The notes beneath the pieces are model-generated. The model was not told where the DNA came from. It saw only the letters and a program-made list of their open reading frames with translations, and ran no database searches. The position numbers were made by a program, and so were the translations under genes. This document shows positions 34,766 through 42,898 of a stretch of 64,000 bases of DNA, piece by piece (position 1 is the first letter of the stretch; each line of letters starts with the position of its first letter). Origin of the DNA: CAZCFB01 sp964511535 (lineage in GTDB: Bacteria > Myxococcota_A > Polyangia > GCA-2747355 > CAZCFB01); contig CAZEFW010000002.1 of the NCBI GenBank assembly GCA_964511535.1, positions 62,001-126,000 of the forward strand. Reading direction: 5' to 3'.

Positions 34766-35089
34766 ATGAAGAAGATCATCATGACTCTGATCGTTACCCT
34801 GATGTTTGTGTTCACCGCAGCTCCGGCCCTGGCTGGCGACCACTTCAGCCACCGGATGAAGACCCATATCGACCGGATCGAGGAGGGCGTCCGGGATGGT
34901 TCCCTGACCGGGAACGAGATCCACAGGCTCTACCGCTTCCACGACCTGGTCAGCTGGAAGATCAACCAGTTCGGCGAGAACGATGGCCGTATCGACGAGC
35001 GCGAGGCGAGCATCATCTTCAAGATGCAGGACCGGATGGGCAACTACATCTACCAGCTGAAGCACAACGACAACCGCGCGGTGCGCTAG
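34766..35089 (+). CDS. Small secreted protein with EF-hand-like loop
   Basis: The 107-residue precursor starts at an ATG with an excellent AGGAGGT site and has a Sec signal peptide (cleavage after PALA, about residue 23). The mature, His/Arg-rich helical part ends in a segment GENDGRIDEREASIIF. Its ENDGRIDERE portion resembles a single EF-hand calcium loop with a weak first ligand. No family is recognised. Regulation looks elaborate: two palindromes and a candidate sigma-54 promoter precede it. Its stop codon overlaps that of the convergent TauE gene in the tetranucleotide CTAG. Confidence 0.75.
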   Translation: MKKIIMTLIVTLMFVFTAAPALAGDHFSHRMKTHIDRIEEGVRDGSLTGNEIHRLYRFHDLVSWKINQFGENDGRIDEREASIIFKMQDRMGNYIYQLKHNDNRAVR

Positions 35090-35841
35090 CTGGACAGCAG
35101 CAGCTTGATGGCGAACCCGATCACCGCCACTGTGACCACTCCCTTGACCCACCTGTGACCCTTTAACACTGTCAACTTCACGCCCAGCTGGCCGCCGGCG
35201 AGGGTCCCGGCGGCCAGCACCAGCCCCGTGCTCCACTCCACCATGCCGTTGTAGGCGAACAGGCCGAGCGAGATGGTCGTGAAGGCGAGGATGGCGAACA
35301 CCTTGACGGCGTTGCCGCGCACCAGGTCCAGGCCGCCGAGAGTGGTGGCCGCCAGCACGAGGAAGCCGACGCCGGCCTGGACGAATCCGCCGTAGATGCC
35401 CACCAGGAAGAAGCCCGCAGCCACGGGCAGCCGACGGGGACGGGGGCGGACGCCGGTGTTGTCCCCCTGGCGCTTGCCCAGCGGATCCCACAGGGTGTAC
35501 AGCGTCAGGGCGATCATGAGTCCGGCGAGGATGCGCGTGAACGCGCGGTCGCCCACGGCCAGGGCACCCCAGGTGCCGATCACCGCGCCGGCGGCGGAGG
35601 GGATGGCGCCCCACATGGCCCAGCGCCAGTCGAGCACGCCGTGGCGGTTGAAGCCCCAGACGGCGCCGATGTTCTGCAGCAGGATGCCCACGCGGTTGGT
35701 GCCGTTGGCCAGGGTGGGTGGCAGGCCCATGAAGATGAGCAGGGGCAGGGTGAGGAACGAGCCGCCGCCCGCGATGACGTTGAGCGCGCCGGCGGCGGTG
35801 CCGCACAGGGCGAGGGCAGGGTAGAGGTACCACGAGTGCAT
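35086..35841 (-). CDS. TauE/SafE-family sulfite or anion exporter
   Basis: The 251-residue membrane protein has about eight helices with the family's paired motifs: GTAAGALNVIAGGGSFLTLPLL near the N-terminus and GFVQAGVGFLVLAATT in the second half. Relatives export sulfite, sulfoacetate or related anions. The ATG at 35841 is taken; 35862 would add seven residues. Its stop shares CTAG with the convergent secreted-protein gene. Confidence 0.85.
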   Translation of the reverse strand: MHSWYLYPALALCGTAAGALNVIAGGGSFLTLPLLIFMGLPPTLANGTNRVGILLQNIGAVWGFNRHGVLDWRWAMWGAIPSAAGAVIGTWGALAVGDRAFTRILAGLMIALTLYTLWDPLGKRQGDNTGVRPRPRRLPVAAGFFLVGIYGGFVQAGVGFLVLAATTLGGLDLVRGNAVKVFAILAFTTISLGLFAYNGMVEWSTGLVLAAGTLAGGQLGVKLTVLKGHRWVKGVVTVAVIGFAIKLLLSS

Positions 35842-35970
35842 GGCTGGCAAAGCATAGGGCATGGCCGGCCCGGCGGGCCACTTCGAAAGTGAGACTCCGA
35901 ATATCGGCGGGTCATCGATTTTCGGAGGAGGGGAGACCCCGAATCATCAAGGATCCCGGCAAATGCTGCA

Positions 35971-35986
35971 GGGTATGGGGCTTGCA
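35971..35986 (+). promoter_or_regulatory. Weak candidate sigma-54 promoter for the nitrilase-like lipoprotein
   Basis: GGGTATGGGGCTTGCA has TTGCA and the correctly spaced GG/GC pair but only 9 of 12 consensus positions. It ends 41 bases before the ATG at 36028. A dyad with 7-base arms (CTCCGAA at 35895-35901, TTCGGAG at 35921-35927) lies upstream. Confidence 0.35.
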
Positions 35987-36027
35987 GATACCGCCCGCGG
36001 CCGGATTGCGGCCATGGGAGGAGTGTC

Positions 36028-37035
36028 ATGTCGGAGTCGAAGCGAGTGGCCCTGTGTCTGGTGGGGCTTCTGTTCCTGGCGGCGGGTTGCTGGGCAAACG
36101 GGGATTACGAGCCGGGAACCGGAGGGGTTGAGGCGGACAGCAGCGTGCAGAAGCTGCCGCCGAAGCCCAAGAAGGACGCGGGAAAGAAGCCGCCGCCGAA
36201 GCCGAAGAAGGACAGCGGGGTCAAGCCGCCGCCGCCCAAGAAGGACAAGGGGGTCAAGCCGCCGCCTTCCACGCACTACAAGGTGGCCGCGGTGCAGTAC
36301 AGCGGCGGGTACGCGGCAGCGGTCAAGGCGTCGTGCACCAAGGACACGACGCCCGACGTGTGCGCGCTCAAGCACATGATCGGTGTGGCCAAAAACGCCG
36401 GCGCCAAGTTCGTGGTGCTGCCCGAGTATGGATTCGGCAAGGACCAGAAATACTACGAGGGCGTGCCCAAGGTGGGCAGCAACCCGGGCACCGACGCCAA
36501 GTGGCCGTCCTACCTGCTGGTGAAGATCTTCAGCAAGGAGGCGGCCAAGCATCAGGTGTACCTGGTGATCAACGTGCTGACCTTCACCGGGTCGAAGCCC
36601 AACACCAAGTACCACAATACGAACATCGCGTTCACGCCGGGTGGATCGGTGGCCGCGGTGCACCACAAGTTCAAGCTGTTCGGCAACGAGACCAAGTCTC
36701 TCACCGCCGGCAACAGCGTGGTCACCTTCGGTACGCCCCTGGGCCCAATGGGACTGCTGGTGTGCGCCGACATCTACGGCAGCGCGGCGCTGCTGCAGGA
36801 GCTGGCCTACAGCAAGAAGGCCAGGGTGGTGGCGTTCACCGCCTACTGGACCGTCTCCAACGCGGTCAACTGGCAGACCAACTACGCCAAGAAGTACGGC
36901 GTCTACCTCATCGCCTCCAACAACGTGGCCGGGCCCGGCTACGGCGGCGGCATCTACGACCCCACCGGCAAGCCCCTGGCCCAGAAGATCCAGAACAAGC
37001 CAAGCGTCGTCATCGCCACCATCCCCGTCAAATAG
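36028..37035 (+). CDS. Nitrilase-superfamily (carbon-nitrogen hydrolase) lipoprotein
   Basis: The 335-residue protein has a lipoprotein signal (FLAAGC, Cys21) and then a Pro/Lys-rich linker (residues ~42-80). A C-N hydrolase domain follows with the expected Glu-Lys-Cys site: Glu133 in LPEYG, Lys214 in HHKFKLFG and Cys246 in LVCADIY. Family members cleave amides, nitriles or N-acyl groups. An outer-face, membrane-anchored, catalytically complete member is less usual; vanins (biotinidase-like) are a eukaryotic parallel. It is followed by the exported-enzyme operon on the other strand. Confidence 0.85.
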   Translation: MSESKRVALCLVGLLFLAAGCWANGDYEPGTGGVEADSSVQKLPPKPKKDAGKKPPPKPKKDSGVKPPPPKKDKGVKPPPSTHYKVAAVQYSGGYAAAVKASCTKDTTPDVCALKHMIGVAKNAGAKFVVLPEYGFGKDQKYYEGVPKVGSNPGTDAKWPSYLLVKIFSKEAAKHQVYLVINVLTFTGSKPNTKYHNTNIAFTPGGSVAAVHHKFKLFGNETKSLTAGNSVVTFGTPLGPMGLLVCADIYGSAALLQELAYSKKARVVAFTAYWTVSNAVNWQTNYAKKYGVYLIASNNVAGPGYGGGIYDPTGKPLAQKIQNKPSVVIATIPVK

Positions 37036-37105
37036 CCCACAAACCCGAGGGCACAAAAGCGTCTTGTTCTTTGGAGGGGCTCGGCGGTTTGGCCTGCTTT
37101 GGATT

Positions 37106-39049
37106 TTAGCGGCGGGTCAGGCGGGTGGGGACCTTGGTGGTGCGGGTGCGGGTGGGGACGCGGGTCCGGGTCTTGGGCCGCGGCTTGGTGACGGTGGTCT
37201 TCTTCCGGGTGGTGCTTCGCTTGGCGGTGGTCTTGGTCTTCTTCCGGGTCAGGTCCTTGCCCATCTTGTCGGCGCGGGCGTGGGCCTCGGCGTAGTTCAC
37301 CGGGATGCCGATGAGGGTCGGCTTGTTGCCGCGCAGCGCCTTCTGCACCAGCGGCGCGATCTGCCGCGCGTCCTTGACCACCACGCCCCTGGCTCCGAGC
37401 CCCTTTGCCAGCGCCTTGACGTCCAGCCCGGGCAGGTCCACGCCGGAAGGCTTGAGCGCGTTGCGGCGCTGGTGGTTCTCGATCAGCCCCAGGCTCTTGT
37501 CCATCAGCACCAGGTGAACCAGCGGCAGCTTGTGCTTGGCCGCGGTGGCCAGCTCCTGCACGTTCATCATCAGGCCGCCGTCGCCGCTGACGGACACCAC
37601 CTTCAACCGCGGATCAGCCAGCTTGGCGCCCACCGCCTGGGGCAGCGCGATGCCGAGGGTCGACATGCCGTTGGGCACCATCACCTCGCCCCGACGCCCC
37701 ACCTCCAGCCACTGGGTCAGGTACCCCTTGTTCAGCCCCACGTCCCCGAACACCATGGCCTTGTCGCCCCGCTTCGCGCCCTGGTCCAGCGCCTTGCGCA
37801 GCTCGAACATCACCGACTTCGGGTTGAGCTGCCCCTTGCCCGGGTTCCTGGCCGCGTCCTTGAGCTCCTGGTGGTGCTGGTTGCGCACCAGGGTCGCCCT
37901 GGACATCACGTTGCGCGGCGCGCGGTACCCCTTGAGGCCGGCGCTCATGGCCGTCAGGCCCGCGGTCAGGTCGGCCTTGATGGCCACCTTGGGGTTCATG
38001 CCCTTGATCCGATGCGCCCTGGGCAGCGCCTGGCCGCTCAGGTGCAGCACCGGGATCTTGCCGCCCGGGTTGAAGTTCTTCGGCTCGAAGGTCTCCGTCG
38101 GGTGGAACCCCACCGAGAAGATCAGATCCGACTTGCGCACCACGTCGCTGCCCTTGCCGTTGGCGAAGGCGTCCATGGGGGGCAGCACCGACTTGTTTCG
38201 CCACGGGAACATGCCCTTGGCCATGGCGCTCGGCACCACCGGGATGCCGTGCTTCTTGGCGAAGGCCAGCACCGCCTTGGCCGTGCCGTCGGCGTTGTTC
38301 TGCATCACGCCGTCGCCCGCCACGATGACCGGCGCCCTGGCCGCCTTGAGCATCTTGACCGCCGCGGCCACTGACTTCGCCGTGGGCGCCTTGGCTCTGC
38401 CCACCTTCACTGCGCTGGCCGGCGCGCGCTTCACCATTCCCGCCGCCACGTCCGCCGGCAGCGACAGGTGCACCGGCCCCGGGTTGCCGTGCGCCGCCCG
38501 CACCAGCTTGCGCGCCGTGGAAACCACGCTCGACGCGGTCTTCGCCTCCAGGCTCATGCGCGTCACCGGCTTGAACACCTGGGTCAGGTCCAGCTTCTGG
38601 TGGTACCCCATGGGCCGGTGAACCGGGCCCTGGCCGGTGATGAACATCACCTTGACGTTCTCGCTCAGCGCGTTGGCCGCGCCGGTGACCATGTTGGTCG
38701 CGCCGGGCCCCAGGGTGGACAGCGCCACGCCCATCTTGCCCGTCGCCCGCGAGTACCCGCTGGCCATCATCGACGCGCCCTGCTCGTTGCCCGACAGCAC
38801 GAACTTGATCTTCGGCGAGCGCCGGATGGCGTCCACGATGTGCAGGGTCTCCTCACCCGGCACGCCGAACACCTTGGTCACGCCCTCCGCTTCCAGGTAG
38901 CGCACCAGATTGTCCGACGCGGTCACCTTGCCGGCGCCGCCGGCCTTTGGCGCTGGCCAGGCCGTGCCCGACGCCAGCATCACGCCGAGGAACGCCGCGG
39001 CGAGCAGGAACAGGCAGAGGTGGTGACGAATGGTCGAGATGCTGGTCAT
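37106..39049 (-). CDS. Exported TPP-dependent enzyme (acetolactate synthase / 2-oxoglutarate decarboxylase-like) with basic tail
   Basis: The 647-residue protein begins with a Sec-type signal (hydrophobic residues 11-30, about ASGTAWPA). A full three-domain TPP enzyme follows: FGVPGEE (61-67), catalytic-type Glu89 in GNEQGASMMA, LSTLGPGATN (110-119), and the TPP/Mg motif beginning SGDGG (488-492). At the metal-ligand position usually Asn, the sequence reads MDKSLGLI, so cofactor binding may be altered. Residues ~599-647 are a Lys/Arg/Thr-rich tail. The GVPGEE group includes cyanobacterial 2-oxoglutarate decarboxylase, whose gene pairs with succinic semialdehyde dehydrogenase. Here it starts two bases after the aldehyde dehydrogenase gene. 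The longer frame upstream is a shadow. Confidence 0.82.
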   Translation of the reverse strand: MTSISTIRHHLCLFLLAAAFLGVMLASGTAWPAPKAGGAGKVTASDNLVRYLEAEGVTKVFGVPGEETLHIVDAIRRSPKIKFVLSGNEQGASMMASGYSRATGKMGVALSTLGPGATNMVTGAANALSENVKVMFITGQGPVHRPMGYHQKLDLTQVFKPVTRMSLEAKTASSVVSTARKLVRAAHGNPGPVHLSLPADVAAGMVKRAPASAVKVGRAKAPTAKSVAAAVKMLKAARAPVIVAGDGVMQNNADGTAKAVLAFAKKHGIPVVPSAMAKGMFPWRNKSVLPPMDAFANGKGSDVVRKSDLIFSVGFHPTETFEPKNFNPGGKIPVLHLSGQALPRAHRIKGMNPKVAIKADLTAGLTAMSAGLKGYRAPRNVMSRATLVRNQHHQELKDAARNPGKGQLNPKSVMFELRKALDQGAKRGDKAMVFGDVGLNKGYLTQWLEVGRRGEVMVPNGMSTLGIALPQAVGAKLADPRLKVVSVSGDGGLMMNVQELATAAKHKLPLVHLVLMDKSLGLIENHQRRNALKPSGVDLPGLDVKALAKGLGARGVVVKDARQIAPLVQKALRGNKPTLIGIPVNYAEAHARADKMGKDLTRKKTKTTAKRSTTRKKTTVTKPRPKTRTRVPTRTRTTKVPTRLTRR

Positions 39050-39051
39050 GG

Positions 39052-40806
39052 CTATTTGACCCCCGGCAGCAGCATGGTCTTGAGCTCGGTCATGTCCTCC
39101 ACCGCGTACTTGGGACCCTCGCGGCCGAACCCCGAGCGCTTGATGCCCCCGTACGGCTGGGCGTCGAAGCGGATGGTCGGCACGTGGTTGACCACCAGGC
39201 CCCCCACGTCGAGCTTGCCGAACGCCCGGTCCACCACCTTCTGGCTCTTGGTGAAGATCCCCGCCTGCAGCCCGAAGCGCGAGTCGTTGACCTGCTTGAG
39301 CGCGCTGTCGAGCTTCTTGTACTTCGAGATGACCACCACCGGCGCGAAGGCCTCCTCCCGGACGATCTTGTGGTTCGCCCTGGCACCCACCACCACCGTG
39401 GGCTCCATGTAGCTGCCCCGGGCGCCGCCGCCGGTGAGCACCTTCGCCCCACCAGCAACCGCCTCCTTGACCCAGCCCTGCGCCCGCTCCACGGCCGCCC
39501 GGTTGATCATCGGGCCGAGCTGCGTGCCCTTCATCAGCGGGTCGCCCACCTTGATCTGTTTTGTCTGCTTGACGAACTCCTGCACGAAGCGGTCGTACAG
39601 CTTGTCGTGGACCATGATGCGCTGGGTGGAGATGCAGATCTGGCCGCTGTAAGCGAACGAGCCGCGCACGGCCTTGGTCACCGCGTCCTTGATGTCGGCG
39701 TCCTTGTGCACAACCAGCGCCGCGTTGCCGCCCAGCTCCAGGGACACGCGCTTGTGCGAGGCTTGCTTCTTGATCTTCCAGCCCACCGTCTCGCTCCCGG
39801 TGAAGGAGACCATCTTGACCCGCGCGTCCTTGACCAGCGGCCCGATGTTGCTCACCCGGGGCGTCACCACCGACAGCGCCGCCTTGGGCCACGCGGTCTT
39901 GCTGACCATCTGCGCCAGCAGCATGGCGGTCATGGGGGTGCGCGGCGATGGCTTGATGATGACCGGGTTACCCGCGGCGATGGCCGGGGCCAGCTTGTGG
40001 GCCACCAGGTTGAGCGGGAAGTTGAACGGCGCGATGGCGCTCACCACGCCCACCGGCGCGCGAGAGACCATCATCTTGCCGCCCGGCGTGTTCTGCACCT
40101 GCGGCTTCATCTTCATCGCCTCTTTGGCCGACAGCTTGAAGGTGTTGATGGCCCGGTCCACCTCAACCATGGCGTCGGCCACCGGCTTGCCCGACTCCAG
40201 CGCCATCACCTGGGCCAGCTCGGTCTTGCGCGCCTTGAGCTGCCGCGCGACGCCGCGCAGGATCTCCGCCCGCTTGCCCGGGCTGAGCGCCGCCGTTGCG
40301 CCCCTGGCGCCGTCCGCCGCGCTGATGGCGTCCAGCACGTCCTGCTTGCTCGAGGCGTAGACCTTCATGATCGTCTTGCCGGTGGCCGGATCCACCACCG
40401 CGTCCGTGGTGCGGGAGGTGCGGTACTTGCCGCCCACCATGAACCGCGCCATCGCCGGCTTCGCCGCGGTGCCCTTGCCCATGGCCGGGCCCAGGGTCTT
40501 GCTCAGGAAGCCCGAGGTGTCCGAGCGAACCTTGAGGTAGCTGCTCAGGTCCTTGCGCTGAACCTTGGCCTTGATCGCCCCCTGGTACAGCTTGCGAAGT
40601 TGCCCCACCGCCCCCGGCACGCGCTTGACCCGCCAAAGCACCCTGGCCAGGTTCCGATTGCTGGTGCCGGTGCGCACCTTGCGCGCCTGGCTGTTGAGGG
40701 TCTTCCAGCGCGGGACCTGGGTCCGCGACCGGGCCAGAGCTGGTGGGGCCAGCAGGGCCAGGGTGGCGGCAATCATCAGGGCTGTGGTCACGGGGCGTTT
40801 GGTCAC
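39052..40806 (-). CDS. Exported aldehyde dehydrogenase with basic N-terminal extension
   Basis: The 584-residue precursor has a GTG start with a GGAG site and a Sec signal peptide (LALLAPPALA, to about residue 25). A ~90-residue Arg/Lys-rich extension precedes a complete ALDH domain. Catalytic residues are all present: Asn262 in APFNFP, Lys285 in IIKPS, Glu357 in LELGG and Cys391 in SGQICIS. The branch resembles succinic-semialdehyde, lactaldehyde or non-phosphorylating glyceraldehyde-phosphate dehydrogenases; the substrate is not fixed. ALDHs are normally cytoplasmic, need NAD(P)+, and lack signals. It heads an operon with the TPP enzyme behind a candidate sigma-54 promoter. Confidence 0.85.
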   Translation of the reverse strand: MTKRPVTTALMIAATLALLAPPALARSRTQVPRWKTLNSQARKVRTGTSNRNLARVLWRVKRVPGAVGQLRKLYQGAIKAKVQRKDLSSYLKVRSDTSGFLSKTLGPAMGKGTAAKPAMARFMVGGKYRTSRTTDAVVDPATGKTIMKVYASSKQDVLDAISAADGARGATAALSPGKRAEILRGVARQLKARKTELAQVMALESGKPVADAMVEVDRAINTFKLSAKEAMKMKPQVQNTPGGKMMVSRAPVGVVSAIAPFNFPLNLVAHKLAPAIAAGNPVIIKPSPRTPMTAMLLAQMVSKTAWPKAALSVVTPRVSNIGPLVKDARVKMVSFTGSETVGWKIKKQASHKRVSLELGGNAALVVHKDADIKDAVTKAVRGSFAYSGQICISTQRIMVHDKLYDRFVQEFVKQTKQIKVGDPLMKGTQLGPMINRAAVERAQGWVKEAVAGGAKVLTGGGARGSYMEPTVVVGARANHKIVREEAFAPVVVISKYKKLDSALKQVNDSRFGLQAGIFTKSQKVVDRAFGKLDVGGLVVNHVPTIRFDAQPYGGIKRSGFGREGPKYAVEDMTELKTMLLPGVK

Positions 40807-40831
40807 TGGCTTTCTCCTGCCTCCCCTTTAA

Positions 40832-40847
40832 TGCAACGCCTTTGCCA
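40832..40847 (-). promoter_or_regulatory. Candidate sigma-54 promoter of the exported ALDH/TPP-enzyme operon
   Basis: Read leftward, TGGCAAAGGCGTTGCA matches at 10 of 12 fixed positions and is followed by an AT-rich TTAAAG. Transcription would begin near 40821, about 15 bases before the GTG start, with the Shine-Dalgarno between them. Confidence 0.6.
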
Positions 40848-41014
40848 AAGTTCATCGCCGCGCAACTTGCCGAAATCATGAAGATCCGAAAGATCGGCAG
40901 ATCCTCCCAGGGTCAGTTGGCCTCACTGAATTCCAGAGGGATGGCTACCGGACTGTTCACCTTGGGCCTGTACCAGGCGCTGCCGAACTGACCGTAATGA
41001 CTGGAGTTGAGTTC

Positions 41015-41030
41015 TGGCCCGGATCTCGCA
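41015..41030 (+). promoter_or_regulatory. Candidate sigma-54 promoter of the exported glutamate-dehydrogenase homologue
   Basis: TGGCCCGGATCTCGCA matches at 10 of 12 fixed positions with exact GG-to-GC spacing; transcription would begin near 41042, 28 bases before the ATG. The 263-base divergent intergenic region thus has an outward -24/-12 element on each side. Between them GATC recurs at 9-base and 8-base spacing (about 40882-40903), but no clear activator site is seen. Confidence 0.5.
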
Positions 41031-41069
41031 GACCAGGGACCCGAACTCGATCCTTGCGTGGAGATCGCC

Positions 41070-42827
41070 ATGCTGAAAAAGAGCTCGTTGCTGGCCCTGG
41101 TTGCCCTGCTCGCGGTGCCCTCTGCAGCCCGGGCAGGTGAGGCGCTGCCGGGCCTCATCGACCCCGCCGAGATCAAGCGGGGGCTGGCCAAGGCCGCTGC
41201 CCAGAAGCGGGACGCCCAGACCGTGGTGCGCGGCGCGGCCCGGCTGCTGGGCTACACGGGCCAGCAGATCGACCGGGCCCTGCAGCCGGCCATGGTTCGC
41301 AGCGGGAGCTTCCGCATCGGCCTGAAGGACGGCACGGTGGTGGAGTTCCCCTGGCACCGCACCGGCTTCGCCGAAAACAGCATCGCCAACACCGCCAAGG
41401 CCATCTCCCGCGACGCCGCGGGCAACGCCCTGCGGCAGGAGACCAACAAGGGCGGGGTCCGCCTGCACCGGGGCGTGTTCGCTGATGAGGTGTACGCCCT
41501 GGCGCTCAAGATGGACACCAAGCTCGGCACCGCCCGGGACGCCCACGGCGCCCACGCCTTCCGCGGCGCCAAGGGCGGTATCGGCGCTGGCCGCATCGTC
41601 AAGGTGGGATCCAGCTACGAGGCCCGCAAGGGCGACTATGTCGATCCGGCGTCGCCCGTGTTCGACCGGGCGAAGATCATGAAGGCCTTCGCCCGCTCTT
41701 ACCGCAAGAGCGGCGGGGACGTGGGCCTCGGCCGAGACATCCAGGCCGGGGACGTCAACACCAAGGCCGCCGAGATGAAGGTGCTGGCCGAGCAGGGCTA
41801 CGGCAGCAAGGCGAAGCCGTCAGCCGGGGTCAGCGGCAAGGCCGTTCGCCGTCACCGTGACGGCTCCATCGACCCGCGCGGCGGCATCGAGTACCGCGCC
41901 ACCTCCACCGGCGACGGGGTCTGGATGGCCACGCGCCTGGCGGCCAGGCGCGCCGGGCTCAAGCTGCGCGGCGCCACGGTGGTGGCCCAGGGCTGGGGCG
42001 AGGTGGGCCGCGCATTTGGCCAGTCGGCGCTCAGGGACGGCGCCCGCGTCATCGCCATCCAGGAGCTGTGGAACGTGGGCGGCAAGCAGGTGGCCGGGGT
42101 GCTGCACCACCCGCTGGGCAGCAAGGCGAAGCCGGCTCAGGTCAAAAAGTGGCTGGCCGCCGTGGAGGCGGCGCGCGCCTCGGGCAAGGACCTCAAATCC
42201 CACGACGGCGGCAAGCTGCTGGCCCAGCTCCGCCTGGGCCAGGACGCCTCGTCCGTGCGCGCCGACATCGTGGGCATCAACGCCATGGGCAACACCCTGA
42301 ACAAGGACACCGTGCCGGCGTACCGCCGCTCGGGCACCCACCAGGGCAAGCGCAAGATCCTCGCCGAGGGCGCCAACCTGGCCCAGACCGCCGACGGCGC
42401 GCGCCTGCTGGACCGCTACGCCAAAAACCTGCTCACGGTCACCGGCGACCTGGCCAACCTGGGCGGCGTGCATGTCTCCAACCTGGAGGCGATGCAGAAC
42501 AGCTACGGCGAGGCCGTCACCAGCCGCAAGGCCAAGCGGTCGCTGCTCGGCACCATGCGCGCCGGGTGGAACAAGGCGATGAAGATCGCCGACAAGCGGG
42601 GCCTGTCCGAGCGCAAGGCCATCGAGCTGGCCGCCGTGGACAACATGATGAAGCGCTCGCTGCACCTGCCTGGCGCCCCCCGCGCGGCCATGGAGAAGCG
42701 GGTCATCAGCCGGGCGCGCCTCAAGGCCCGGCGGGCGCCTGTAAGGACCCGCCCCGCGCCGCGGACCACGCGCCGCCAAGCCGCCCCACGCATCGGCAAG
42801 TCGTGGCAGGGTAAGCTGAAACGCTGA
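41070..42827 (+). CDS. Exported glutamate/leucine dehydrogenase-family protein with basic tail
   Basis: The 585-residue precursor has a clear Sec signal peptide (MLKKSSLLAL...AARA, about residue 22). The body follows glutamate dehydrogenases: GAKGGI (166-171), the catalytic-Asp region DIQAGDVNT (223-231), a dinucleotide-binding QGWGEVG (307-313), LAEGANLAQT and NLGGVHVSNLEAMQN. Residues ~550-585 are an Arg/Lys-rich tail like that of the divergent TPP enzyme. It is longer than the usual 410-450 residues. GDHs are cytoplasmic NAD(P) enzymes, so export is unexpected. It is divergent from the exported ALDH/TPP operon and probably coregulated. Confidence 0.85.
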   Translation: MLKKSSLLALVALLAVPSAARAGEALPGLIDPAEIKRGLAKAAAQKRDAQTVVRGAARLLGYTGQQIDRALQPAMVRSGSFRIGLKDGTVVEFPWHRTGFAENSIANTAKAISRDAAGNALRQETNKGGVRLHRGVFADEVYALALKMDTKLGTARDAHGAHAFRGAKGGIGAGRIVKVGSSYEARKGDYVDPASPVFDRAKIMKAFARSYRKSGGDVGLGRDIQAGDVNTKAAEMKVLAEQGYGSKAKPSAGVSGKAVRRHRDGSIDPRGGIEYRATSTGDGVWMATRLAARRAGLKLRGATVVAQGWGEVGRAFGQSALRDGARVIAIQELWNVGGKQVAGVLHHPLGSKAKPAQVKKWLAAVEAARASGKDLKSHDGGKLLAQLRLGQDASSVRADIVGINAMGNTLNKDTVPAYRRSGTHQGKRKILAEGANLAQTADGARLLDRYAKNLLTVTGDLANLGGVHVSNLEAMQNSYGEAVTSRKAKRSLLGTMRAGWNKAMKIADKRGLSERKAIELAAVDNMMKRSLHLPGAPRAAMEKRVISRARLKARRAPVRTRPAPRTTRRQAAPRIGKSWQGKLKR

Positions 42828-42843
42828 TCCGTTCCGCGTTTTT
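42818..42843 (+). terminator. Intrinsic-type terminator straddling the stop codon of the exported GDH homologue
   Basis: Arms GAAACGC (42818-42824) and GCGTTTT (42836-42842) pair over seven bases with one G-U, and T residues follow. The TGA stop (42825-42827) is the first triplet of the 11-base loop. Confidence 0.55.
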
Positions 42844-42898
42844 GCTGCGCCCCTGGCCACATCAGGGAACAATACTCTGCGTACCCAAGGAGAAGATC

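Noticed and set aside
39050..39892. N-terminal extension of the TPP enzyme to 928 residues
   Set aside because: The added part is an out-of-frame shadow of the aldehyde dehydrogenase gene; the ATG at 39049 gives a signal peptide and two-base spacing.
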